In this document: positions 54,859 to 63,152 of the stretch, piece by piece | Layout: the number at the start of each line of letters is the position of its first letter | How positions within the stretch are numbered: the stretch's first letter is position 1 | DNA from: Sutcliffiella horikoshii | GTDB taxonomy: Bacteria; Bacillota; Bacilli; Bacillales; Bacillaceae_I | NCBI RefSeq assembly: GCF_002157855.1 | Contig: NZ_CP020880.1 | Location: 3,782,001-3,846,000 of the forward strand | DNA: 64,000 nt | Reading direction: 5' to 3' | Notes under the pieces: model-generated | Told to the model about the DNA's origin: nothing | The model's database searches: none | Seen by the model: the letters and a program-made list of their open reading frames with translations, nothing else | Made by a program: the position numbers and the translations under genes

Positions 54859-55260
54859 ATGAACAACACGTCCTTTTTAGCCAGAAACATTAAATCCCTT
54901 CGTAATCAAAAAAACTGGTCGCAACAAGATCTTGCTGATCGCCTTAACAGGGTTCACGGTACCATCAGCAAATGGGAAACGGAAAAAGAAGTGCCACCAA
55001 TTGAAACACTCATTGAGCTGAGCAAACTATTTCAAGTTTCCATTGATTACTTGGTCGGAAACCACTACGAACAAGAACATTATGTAAAAGAATTCAACCA
55101 ACTCTATCAAATCAAGCAAGCTGATGAAGAACTAATGCACATTGTTGACTATTTAAAACAACACCCAAACTTTAAGGATATCCTACATAAGTACATCAAC
55201 CAAAGCATCTCAGATAGAAAATTGATGGAAGACATGATGAGTATCTACGTGAATAAATGA
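54859..55260 (+). CDS. XRE-family transcriptional regulator
   Basis: The protein has 133 residues. The N-terminal helix-turn-helix (about 5-62) reads NIKSLRNQKNWSQQDLADRLN and TISKWETEKEVPPIETLIELSK, as in Xre, SinR and related repressors. The C-terminal half is helical and may oligomerise. ATG 54859 has GGAG 5 nt upstream; ATG 54856 is too close. Two palindromic sites with the TGTTCT half-site lie in the leader and suggest autoregulation. SinR is known to bind GTTCTYT-type half-sites, so a similar recognition helix is plausible. Confidence 0.9.
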   Translation: MNNTSFLARNIKSLRNQKNWSQQDLADRLNRVHGTISKWETEKEVPPIETLIELSKLFQVSIDYLVGNHYEQEHYVKEFNQLYQIKQADEELMHIVDYLKQHPNFKDILHKYINQSISDRKLMEDMMSIYVNK

Positions 55261-55265
55261 AATTG

Positions 55266-55418
55266 TTCAAAAAAAGCCAACCCTTAATAAGGCTGGCACC
55301 AAGGAATGGAGATCAAAGAGGCACATCTTCTCTCTAGAGGAACCAAGAGGGCTTATCCTCTGCTACATGCTGATAAGCGTAAAAAGAAAGGCAGCTTGTT
55401 TCCGCAAGTTGCCTTTTT
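55266..55418 (+). ncRNA. Candidate structured RNA or leader-like element
   Basis: About 150 nt with no open frame contain several hairpins: GCCA..CCTT/AAGG..TGGC (55276-55297), GCTTATC/GATAAGC (around 55349-55378) and a final terminator at 55388-55418. It could be the XRE gene's 3' UTR, an independent small RNA, or a remnant. I cannot assign it to a known RNA family. Confidence 0.35.
55388..55418 (+). terminator. Intrinsic terminator downstream of the XRE gene
   Basis: AAAGGCA..CTTG / CAAG..TGCCTTT stem-loop followed by TTTTTT on the plus strand. Confidence 0.75.
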
Positions 55419-55527
55419 TAATGAAAGGCTAAAGCAAAAATGGGAGGGGAGCCCTTTGCTTTATAGGTAAAATATAGATTACTTGTTACGTTGCTTGGTT
55501 ATTGGGATGACCGCGCATGACTTTTAG

Positions 55528-56020
55528 CTACACTCCCACCTTTTCAGGCGTCTTCGGTTGTGTCGGAAAGTCTGGAAATTCAGATGTCCTTTGTGAGGAG
55601 TGGGTAGCAGGCGGCGGACCTTGGTGATGTTCCGGTTGCCTGTTTTCCTGCTGCGGAGGTTGGGACTGCTCCCAACTCTGCACCTCACTACGGACTTGGT
55701 TTGTACTCGAATCCAGCTTTTCTGGGTACGGTGGGATTGGTGGTGCAGAAGGTTTTTCTTCCTTCCTTTTTTCAAGAAACCGCACATTGTCCACCACCAC
55801 ATCGGTAACAAAAACTGTCGTCCCATCCTTGGATTCATATCGACTCGTTTGTATCCTACCAGTGACTGCCACCAGTGCGCCTTTTCGACAATAATTTGCC
55901 GTCGTTTCCGCCGTACCTCTCCACGCCGTACAAGAGACAAAGTCTGCCTCATAGACACCTTCCTGATTTTTGAAATTACGGTTAACAGCAAGCCTGAAGC
56001 TCGCAACAGGGGTTCCATCT
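55528..56020 (-). pseudogene. 5'-truncated single-stranded DNA-binding protein gene
   Basis: Read from about 56020 the frame gives DGTPVASFRLAVNRNFKN, YEADFVSCTAWRGTAE, ALVAVTGRIQTSRYE and VTDVVVDNVRFLE, a clear SSB OB-fold, then a Pro/Gln-rich tail. The first 20 or so residues that should precede (the start and first beta strand) are missing; a TAA stands just upstream and the DNA becomes unrelated AT-rich sequence. No start codon with a ribosome binding site is present. The tail ends without the usual acidic DDDLPF-type tip. It resembles an ssbA/ssbB relic. Confidence 0.82.
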
Positions 56021-56316
56021 GTGAGTTATAATTGATCTTGTCATAAAAAAAAGAAATTATTATTACATTTTTATAATTAAATTTTCATTTTATATATTTA
56101 AAGATGTCATAAATTGTTTAATTTATATTTAATAACGTCATAAAAAACTTAAAGTAAAACAGTAAGAATGTATTTGGCATTTAATTTATGTATGAAATGG
56201 CAGTATGATTTTTGTTATAAAACTTTGCATATTTTGTGGTCTTTTCATCTACTATTTATTCCATTTAAGCGCCAAAATGCCAAAGACTCGAATTTGAAAT
56301 AATTATTATAAAATCT
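56021..56316. other. Very AT-rich intergenic region
   Basis: Nearly 300 bp of AT-rich DNA with three GTCATAAA direct repeats (56040, 56106 and 56137). No gene, ribosome binding site or strong hairpin is seen. The ssb truncation point lies at its left end. Confidence 0.45.
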
Positions 56317-56847
56317 TCAATTAGAGCCCCCGTTGATGGAACTAATTTTTTTGAATTCTCCTTTTGCTTTTTCGATAATATCAATAATGAACGGTTCTTT
56401 TTGTTGGGTGTATGTTGATCTATCATACTTATATTTTGTAGCAAGTTCACCTTTTAGCAATGCGTATTCTTCTGCCACTTTAGGATAATTTCTAAGGTAA
56501 TTACGAAACAACAGTTTCTCAACCCATTCTGTACTATGTATTTCACAAATATGTAAATGACAAGTACCTCTACCCCATAATCCCAAAAAATCTCCTGTCT
56601 GTTAATTCTGGTTTGGGAACATACTCAAATTCAATTTTACTCAAAGGAGAAACAAGGAATGATATGTTACTTAAATCTTCTATGCCTACCATAATATCAA
56701 TGATCGGCTTTGCTTTGAAGTGCTTCCAATATGTTCAATTCCAGCTATTTTATCACCTATAGCTTCAGTAATTTTCTTTCTCTCATATTCAAATTGGTTT
56801 TCCCATTCTGAATTATACTCATTCAACTTTACAATTGTTTTTGTCAT
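56317..56847 (-). pseudogene. GrpB-family (UPF0157) gene with two frameshifts
   Basis: From ATG 56847 the frame reads TKTIVKLNEYNSEWENQFEYE and AGIEHIGSTS, then a small deletion near 56740 shifts frame. The family sequence resumes as AKPIIDIMVGIEDLSN and PKPELTDRRFF. A second shift near 56585 leads to LWGRGTCHLHICEIHSTEW, LLFRNYLRNYPKVAEEYALLK and FIIDIIEKAKGEF. All blocks match the GrpB nucleotidyltransferase-like family, so this is a recently broken gene. Sequencing error is possible but would need two events. Confidence 0.85.
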
Positions 56848-56961
56848 TACTTCTCCTCGCAAATAAATAGACTTATGAGTTAAGTTCTATGTGAAATGCC
56901 GGAAACCTACTTCGCGTTGAATATCTCAATTATGAAAAACATATTTATATTAGTTGAAAAA

Positions 56962-58005
56962 TTATAGATATATGGAAATCTCTTTGTACTTGTTTGATTT
57001 TAAAATTCGATTATAGACAAAAACTCTGAGACTTAATGCGGCCTCTAACGCATTATTTACTTCCTCAAATGAAGGATTATATCCAGAATGTATAATTTTG
57101 TTCCTGATCTTATAACAGTATTTAAACCATTTTCCAACATCATTTCTTATGTTTAAAATATCCCAAGATCCTCCTATTCTCTTAGAAAACTCTCTTTTCA
57201 CCATGCTAATAAAGTTAGTGTCTTCATGGAATTTTTCAATCTCCTCTAGCGTTAATTCTTCAATTTTTAAAAATTCACTCATTGTAGTCCTCAAGAAGGT
57301 TTCTATGCTAGTTTGGGTATTTATTATAGTTTCTTTATAGAATCCTTGCTTGAAATTTCTCTTTGCAGTTAACATTAATTCTTGAGAAAGAATAAAAGGG
57401 TTAATGCTATCTTTTACTACAACAGCATACTCTGCTACCTCGCTTTGGGTATTAAAATCTAAAAGTTCCTTCTTATGTTTAATGTTAAAATGCAACGTAA
57501 ATAACCCATTTTCTATATGTTTGAAACTATTTCCTTCAATATTTACCTTTCTAAAAACACATACAGGTTCCAACATTTCTTTTGAAATTTTATAGACGTC
57601 ATTATCTTTTTTCTTTATTAAATAGGCAATAATAAGATCATTTAGCCCCTCCAATAAAGTATTAAATATCTCGGATAAAACTTTCTCAGTCATATAATAA
57701 TAAGTTGTAGCTGTAAAGAAGGACATTTCTACTCTTGTTTCATAATATTCAATTTCATGTGATGATACCAAACTCCCCCCCGTGTATTTTTTTTCGTTTA
57801 TATGATTTGTTAGAGTGAAAGACAAAATTGAATCGTTTTCGGAAAATGATATGATTGAGTTGTCTTGAAAGGGTATCTGAAAAGGTAGAAAAACAGAAAA
57901 TTGAATAAGATGTTTGATATTTTTCACACTGTACCTTTTCTCAAAGACGGGTAGATACTGTTGTAGAAAAATTTCTTCGTCTATTCTAAAGGGGGTTGTT
58001 TCCAT
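56962..58005 (-). CDS. Putative HEPN-domain protein
   Basis: The protein has 347 residues with no signal or membrane segment. The N-terminal two thirds are not recognised. The C-terminal region (about 230-345) is helical and contains INTQTSIETFLRTTM and YKIRNKIIHSGYNPSFEEVNNALEAA. RNKIIH fits the R-x4-H motif of HEPN domains, many of which are RNases in defence or toxin systems. ATG 58005 has GGAGG 10 nt upstream; ATG 58014 is too close. It stands alone between broken and accessory genes. RNase activity is inferred from one motif. Confidence 0.65.
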   Translation of the reverse strand: METTPFRIDEEIFLQQYLPVFEKRYSVKNIKHLIQFSVFLPFQIPFQDNSIISFSENDSILSFTLTNHINEKKYTGGSLVSSHEIEYYETRVEMSFFTATTYYYMTEKVLSEIFNTLLEGLNDLIIAYLIKKKDNDVYKISKEMLEPVCVFRKVNIEGNSFKHIENGLFTLHFNIKHKKELLDFNTQSEVAEYAVVVKDSINPFILSQELMLTAKRNFKQGFYKETIINTQTSIETFLRTTMSEFLKIEELTLEEIEKFHEDTNFISMVKREFSKRIGGSWDILNIRNDVGKWFKYCYKIRNKIIHSGYNPSFEEVNNALEAALSLRVFVYNRILKSNKYKEISIYL

Positions 58006-58144
58006 GTATTTCATGCCTCCATAAATTTCTAGTATTCATAGCATAAAATTGCTCTTGAATAATCATCCTTATGGTAACGATTTTACCATAAACAACCAAC
58101 GGTTTTATTCCCTAATTCCATTAAGTGGCCCTTAACATAAATAA

Positions 58145-58187
58145 AGAGCACAATTCTTGCTGCAGAATTGCGCCCGTTTCTTGAATA
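58145..58187 (-). repeat. Hairpin repeat copy 1, at the end of the metG-like gene
   Basis: Stem GCaCAATTCT/AGAATTGcGC is followed on the plus strand by the family tail CCGTTTCTTGAATA. On the minus strand the hairpin is followed by TCTTTATTTAT, so it may terminate the methionyl-tRNA synthetase transcript. Confidence 0.6.
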
Positions 58188-58203
58188 ACAGATATCTTCA
58201 CTG

Positions 58204-59838
58204 TTATAAAATCCCTTCATTTAATCTCTCTAATTCCTCATCAATTCTTACTAAATCTATCCTTTCAAAAAGTGGTTTAATTTCTTTAAGGGACAGGGAT
58301 GAAATTTCAATTTCCTCCCATCTAAGTTCATTTAATCCTAACATTTCTTTAACATTTTCACTTGAAAAAGGAAGAAAAGGATTTAATAGCTGTGTAAGAT
58401 TTGAAATTATATAGATACAATTTGCCATTGTATTATCACATAAGGGTTTTTCTTCTTTAATTTGAATCCATGGCTTCTGCTCATCAAAATATTTATTAGC
58501 ATACCGGACAAATTCAAAGATATTCTCTAAGGATTTTTTAAAATGGGCATTCATAACTAGTGAGCCAACTTCTTTATATAGTTGACCAATCTTAGCCTTT
58601 ATTTCTAAATTAATCTTACCTTCTGGTGTTTTACCTTCATAAGATTTTTCGATGAACTTTAACGTGCGATTGACAAAATTACCATATGCACCTAGTAATT
58701 CACTGTTATGACTATATACAAATTCACGCCATGAAAAATCAGTATCTCGATTTTCAGGTGCATTGATTGTTAGAAAATACCTAATAGAGTCAGCATCATA
58801 TCTCTCTAAAAAATATGGAACCCAGACAGCCCAATTTTGACTCGTCGATAACTTCCGCTTTTCCAGGGTTAAATACTCATTGGAAATAATGTGTGTTGGT
58901 AGAGCAGGATTATTGATACCCATTAGAATAGAAGGCCAAATGACAGTATGGAATGGAATGTTATCCTTCCCATGAATGTAATAGGAAATGGTTTCTTTAT
59001 TCCACCAATCTTCTATATTTTCGTTATGTTGCTTCGACCATTCTATACATGCTGTTAAATAGCCTGCAACTGCTTCAATCCACACATAAATTTTCTTACC
59101 TTCAAAACCTGCTATGGGAACCTCAACACCATGCGGCAAGTCACGTGTAACTGCTCGGTCAGGTACACCCTCTTTTAAATATCTAGTTGTTAAAGAAATC
59201 GCATTTTCACGCCAACTATTTCCCTTTCGCGCGGTCTCCACAAAGGTTTCTAATTTTTTTTGGAATTGACTAAACGAGAAATAAAAATGCTCCGTTTCTT
59301 TAATGGTGGGCTGGTTCCCACAGATTTTACAACGCTTATCGATTAAATCAAGGGGATCTAAAATGGCAGAACAATTATCACATTGGTCTCCCCTTGCTTT
59401 CGCACCGCAATTCGGACAAATTCCTTCTACAAACCGATCTGGTAAAAATTGATGATCTGTTTCACAATAAGCCTGCTCAATCGGCTTTTTGTATAGATAA
59501 CCATTTTCAAGAAGCTTTGAAAAAATAACCTGTACAGACTTATGATGATGTATGGCATCTGTACGGGTGTACAAATCATAAGTGAAACCTAGCTTTTGAA
59601 AACACTCTACAAATTCTTGATGGTAACGATTTGCAATTGCTTCAGTTGTCGTATTTTCTTGATTTGCTCGTATAGATATGGGTGTCCCATTACAGTCACT
59701 ACCTGAAACATAAAGTACTGCTTCTCCTTTCTGTCTGTAATACCTTGCTAAAATATCTCCTGGCAATAAAGCTGCTATATGCCCTAAATGCAGTGATCCA
59801 TTAGCATATGGCCATGCTCCTCCTATAAAAATGGTCAT
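58204..59838 (-). CDS. metG: Methionyl-tRNA synthetase, short form
   Basis: Class I synthetase that charges tRNA-Met. It has the HIGH variant HLGH within [17 protein letters not shown], zinc-site cysteines in [18 protein letters not shown] and the second knuckle KRCKICG, the KMSKS variant KRKLSTS, and the anticodon-binding helical domain. At 544 residues it lacks the C-terminal tRNA-binding appendix found in the usual Bacillus MetS. ATG 59838 sits behind AAGGAGG. A T-box riboswitch with a Met specifier precedes it. It is likely a second, amino-acid-responsive MetRS; presence of a housekeeping copy elsewhere is not shown here. Confidence 0.94.
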   Translation of the reverse strand: MTIFIGGAWPYANGSLHLGHIAALLPGDILARYYRQKGEAVLYVSGSDCNGTPISIRANQENTTTEAIANRYHQEFVECFQKLGFTYDLYTRTDAIHHHKSVQVIFSKLLENGYLYKKPIEQAYCETDHQFLPDRFVEGICPNCGAKARGDQCDNCSAILDPLDLIDKRCKICGNQPTIKETEHFYFSFSQFQKKLETFVETARKGNSWRENAISLTTRYLKEGVPDRAVTRDLPHGVEVPIAGFEGKKIYVWIEAVAGYLTACIEWSKQHNENIEDWWNKETISYYIHGKDNIPFHTVIWPSILMGINNPALPTHIISNEYLTLEKRKLSTSQNWAVWVPYFLERYDADSIRYFLTINAPENRDTDFSWREFVYSHNSELLGAYGNFVNRTLKFIEKSYEGKTPEGKINLEIKAKIGQLYKEVGSLVMNAHFKKSLENIFEFVRYANKYFDEQKPWIQIKEEKPLCDNTMANCIYIISNLTQLLNPFLPFSSENVKEMLGLNELRWEEIEISSLSLKEIKPLFERIDLVRIDEELERLNEGIL

Positions 59839-59865
59839 ATTCTTCTTCCTCCTTAATAAAATCAA

Positions 59866-60170
59866 AAAAACCTCGCCCATAGACAAATTAATTGCCTAAG
59901 GACGAGGTATATCTCGTGTTACCACCTTTATTTACTAATAATTCACATTATCAGCCTCAATAAGTACGGAGTAAGTGTTTCACTCTTATACTTTGACATT
60001 TATAACGAGTGCCAAATCTCGTCAAGGTCTATTTCAATAACCGAAAGTCGACTTTGCTGCTCAAAGGCCATTTTCAATCAACTATTTTCTGCTTCTTTTC
60101 AGCTACCGAAGCTCTCTGTAAGAAAATGATGGTTGACTTACTTTCCTCATCATCGCGTTTCAAATATATT
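59866..60170 (-). promoter_or_regulatory. T-box riboswitch (Met specifier) controlling metG
   Basis: The minus strand holds GATGATGAGGAAAGTAAG at the start of Stem I, CAGAGAGC, a specifier region GAAAATGGCCTTTGAG with the AUG codon at 60069-60071, and the T-box AGGTGGTAACACG (59915-59927). This is followed by a terminator pairing CCTCGTCC with GGGCGAGG and a T run (59866-59908). Uncharged tRNA-Met would favour the antiterminator and turn metG on. Confidence 0.93.
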
Positions 60171-60171
60171 T

Positions 60172-60542
60172 TCATTATTATTACACAAAAATTGAAAATT
60201 TAAAAGCAACGTAAGAGGTAATTATTAAAATTTTCTTCAAATAAATGACCTATTCAATAAAAATAGATGATCCAGAAATGCGCCCGATTCTTGAATAAGC
60301 AGTTACCTACTATGAAGCTGATTTTGCTTAACAATAATTTGATTTAGTTCCATTATCTAATCCCCATAATTGAATAGGGAAAAGCTAATCCAATTGCAAA
60401 ATCTTTAGTACCTGTCCTGTTAGCTGTCTATATAGTCTGACTAGTAAGTTATAAGGATTTATCTATTTACAGTGACACCTGATTATGTAAAAGATAATAC
60501 GTAACTCATACTTACATTTCTCCTACAATATAGAAATGACTT
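60172..60542. other. Intergenic region with a partial hairpin repeat (copy 2)
   Basis: About 370 bp without a gene. A core GCGCCCGATTCTTGAATA at 60280 matches the tail of the hairpin repeat family, but its 5' arm is lost. The T-box promoter should lie near its left end. Nothing else is seen. Confidence 0.5.
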
Positions 60543-61424
60543 TTAGTTATATTTTTTAATAATTTTTATTGCCTCATCTACATCCCGAACTCCGATTATT
60601 TTAATTGATAGATTTAATCTTTCTTTCACTTCGTTGGCTTCTGTAAGATTTCCAATAGGGATTATCATAAATGAGAACTCACCTTCATTAGCAATCTGTA
60701 TTTTTTCTTTAATACCTCCAACTTTCTTTACTTCCCCAATTTTACTTATGGCTCCCGTTACAGCAATTGGGACATTATTTTGAAACTTACCTTGATCGAT
60801 AAAACTAGATAGTACTAAAGCTAGACCAGCACTGCTCCCGACATTTTCGTCACGTGCAAAAAATTCATCAATTGCATGGTTGTTTGTTTTTAAATAAGTT
60901 GTTACATTCTCAAAAGATTTTTCAACTTCACTTTTATATAAACCTATAAATTCAAAAATTGATGAATTTTTATCCTTGTAGAATTTAAAATTGGTGCCAG
61001 GAACTACATCATAAACTCTTTGATTATCATTATACATAGCCCGTATCTCATGTTCGTTATTTACATTACTTAAATGGTCAATTTTTACGGATAGTAAATA
61101 TATACTAGTTCCTTTTATTAATTCCTCTGGCTCACTGTATCTTGTAACCAAATAATCATTTTCACCAAAAAGTGTAAGTGGCAACTCGTAAATTAGTAGA
61201 AGCGAGGACAAAATCGTTGAATACACAAACGCACGTTTTGAAATTACTATATTTCTAATAACAAACAAGAATATAACAAACATAACACTCATAAATAACA
61301 GAAATTTCACAAAAACCGTGCCGGAAATGAGACCAGCAAGATATAAAATTAGTTGCGTTAAATAAAGAAGTATTGTTGCCATAAATGGAAGATTTTTATT
61401 TTTCATTTCAATTTCTATATTCAT
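60543..61424 (-). CDS. Membrane-anchored Lon-type (S16) serine protease
   Basis: Two or three N-terminal membrane segments (about 12-85) precede an extracellular or cytoplasmic linker and a Lon C-terminal proteolytic domain (about 175-290). The catalytic Ser lies in ENVGSSAGLALVLS and the Lys in VKKVGGIKEKIQIA, with TGAISKIGEV between. No AAA+ ATPase and no PDZ domain is present, unlike Lon and YlbL. TAGGAGATG precedes the ATG. The role is unknown; ATP-independent cleavage of membrane-associated substrates is plausible. Confidence 0.87.
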   Translation of the reverse strand: MNIEIEMKNKNLPFMATILLYLTQLILYLAGLISGTVFVKFLLFMSVMFVIFLFVIRNIVISKRAFVYSTILSSLLLIYELPLTLFGENDYLVTRYSEPEELIKGTSIYLLSVKIDHLSNVNNEHEIRAMYNDNQRVYDVVPGTNFKFYKDKNSSIFEFIGLYKSEVEKSFENVTTYLKTNNHAIDEFFARDENVGSSAGLALVLSSFIDQGKFQNNVPIAVTGAISKIGEVKKVGGIKEKIQIANEGEFSFMIIPIGNLTEANEVKERLNLSIKIIGVRDVDEAIKIIKKYN

Positions 61425-61541
61425 TATCCATCTCCTATTTTAATATCGTAAGAATAATTAATTTAACCCGTACATTATTCGGCAAATCAATATTCCACCC
61501 TATTTAACTAAATTTCCTTTATATTTAAGCCTATTACATTC

Positions 61542-62186
61542 TTACATCACAAAAATTTGTATAGATGATGCAATTAAGTTCCATAAGACATGAAGAATAA
61601 CTGGAACCATTAATCTGTTACTAAGATAATAGCTATAACTATATACTACGGAAAGAAAAAAATAATTCGGGAAGCTAGATAAGGATTGATGCCAAACAGC
61701 AAAAATTATGGATACAATAACGACAGCAACTAATAAATTATATTTCTTTGTAAAGGAAACAAGTAAAATCCTTCTAAAAATTATCTCCTCTATTATTGGA
61801 CCCATTAAAACCATTGGGATAATCATAATTGGGAATGACTTTAATATATTTACTGTTGGATTTTCATTGGGAGTAGATAGCAACAAGCTTCTTAGTATAG
61901 AAATAATTATTAATCCAATAACTATAATGAATAGACTCATAAATATAATGAGTAAAGATTTTCTTGTACTTGCTTGTTCCTTATTGAAAACCGTTATGCT
62001 TAAATCTTTCTTTAATAAATAGATGATTAAAAATAATAACAATGAAAAATGAATGAAACTAAATGTTACCAATGTTAAATGACTAAAATCATAAATTGAA
62101 TCTAATAAATCAGACATGATATAAGAACCAAAGTAAATAACTAAAGCTATCCATTGTTTTTTTTCAATATCAATTGGTGATTCCAT
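61542..62186 (-). CDS. CPBP-family intramembrane metalloprotease
   Basis: The protein has 214 residues with about six to seven membrane helices. The family motifs are visible: EEIIFRR (motif 1), FAVWHQSLSS (motif 2) and ILHVLWN (motif 3), which supply Glu and His for the metal. CPBP (Abi/CAAX) proteases include prenyl-protein proteases and bacteriocin self-immunity proteins. ATG 62186 is chosen because GGAGG lies 8 nt upstream; earlier in-frame codons add an implausible N-terminus. Confidence 0.88.
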   Translation of the reverse strand: MESPIDIEKKQWIALVIYFGSYIMSDLLDSIYDFSHLTLVTFSFIHFSLLLFLIIYLLKKDLSITVFNKEQASTRKSLLIIFMSLFIIVIGLIIISILRSLLLSTPNENPTVNILKSFPIMIIPMVLMGPIIEEIIFRRILLVSFTKKYNLLVAVVIVSIIFAVWHQSLSSFPNYFFLSVVYSYSYYLSNRLMVPVILHVLWNLIASSIQIFVM

Positions 62187-62351
62187 TTCTCTTTCCTCCA
62201 CTTTAAACTCCATATTAAAAGAAAATTCCACTTCGGTTGAAAAGTCGCTAACTATATAACGAAAAGGAAAAAGGAAAAGTTCACCAAAAAAGAAATTAGG
62301 TACCATTGTTTTTATTTCATTGAAACCTCTGCTTCCTAGCCCGGAACCTAA

Positions 62352-62398
62352 AAACGAGCGCTAATCCTTGTTAAAGGATCGCGCCCGATAATGGAATA
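62352..62398 (-). repeat. Hairpin repeat copy 3, after the GNAT gene
   Basis: AACGAGCGCTAATCCTTG is paired with AAGGATCGCGCCCG and followed by ATAATGGAATA. Read on the minus strand the hairpin is followed by CGTTTTTAGG, so it probably terminates the GNAT gene. Confidence 0.65.
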
Positions 62399-62410
62399 TG
62401 AACCTGAACC

Positions 62411-62857
62411 TTATATTACTTGAACTTTCATTAGGGGTAATTTTCTATCCGGAAAAACTGTTGATGGAGAATAACCGGTTTTTATTGCTCCCATTTTTAA
62501 ATAAAAACCCTCTGCTTTAGGCTCACTGTCGAGAGTAAACTCATTCATTCCTAGTTCTTTAGCTTTGTTAATTAAATGCGTCCACATTATTTTCCCTACC
62601 CCTTTCCCAATATAATCTGGATCAATAAACAATGCCTCGAGTTTATAGTTTGTAATGGAGAAGCTATAAAATGCTATTATCCTATTATTGTCCTCTAATA
62701 AGAATACAGCCTGTTCTTCTATATAATTTTTTGTTACTGTTAAGTCCTTTTTACATTGTTTCATAAATGATTCTGAATATCCCCAGTATGCCTTTGACTT
62801 ATAAGCTAATTTACTGAGTGATTCACTATCTTCTTTTACTGCTTTTCTATATTCCAT
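62411..62857 (-). CDS. GNAT-family N-acetyltransferase
   Basis: The protein has 148 residues with the GNAT acetyl-CoA site IDPDYIGKGVGKIMWTHL and the final FYLKMGAIKTG. The acceptor is unknown. ATG 62857 has GGGG 7 nt upstream. It stands between two hairpin repeats and may be a single-gene unit. Confidence 0.88.
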   Translation of the reverse strand: MEYRKAVKEDSESLSKLAYKSKAYWGYSESFMKQCKKDLTVTKNYIEEQAVFLLEDNNRIIAFYSFSITNYKLEALFIDPDYIGKGVGKIMWTHLINKAKELGMNEFTLDSEPKAEGFYLKMGAIKTGYSPSTVFPDRKLPLMKVQVI

Positions 62858-62947
62858 AAGCAATCCCCTCTACTTTTTTTAAGCTTAATTCCAATTATTT
62901 CAGAATCTAATAATCTCTACAACATGATATTTTCTTTTGCATTTAAA

Positions 62948-62997
62948 CAAACGAGCGCTGATCCTTGTTTGGATAGCGCCCAATTCCGGAATACGGA
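62948..62997 (-). repeat. Hairpin repeat copy 4
   Basis: AAACGAGCGCTGATCC/GGATAGCGCCC with loop TTGTTT, followed by AATTCCGGAATACGGAATA. Same family and orientation as the copies at 58145 and 62352. Confidence 0.65.
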
Positions 62998-63152
62998 ATA
63001 ATTTCTGCTCCTCCATTATCCTTTAAGAGGTTTATATTTTGAAGTTTTTACTTACCAGTTTTTACAAAAATATAAAAAAATTATCAACCATCATTTTCAT
63101 GCTACATGATACTATATGTTTACAGGAATAATGATAGAAATGTGGTGTGCAT

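Noticed and set aside
55524-56018. 164-codon minus-strand frame rich in Arg and Trp
   Set aside because: It is a shifted reading of the ssb relic; the other frame shows clear SSB sequence.
56039-56145. Three GTCATAAA direct repeats considered as origin iterons
   Set aside because: Uneven spacing, only three copies in very AT-rich DNA and no replication gene nearby.
55524-58014. Accessory patch considered as prophage or transposon remnant
   Set aside because: No integrase, transposase, terminal inverted repeats or tRNA attachment site could be seen.
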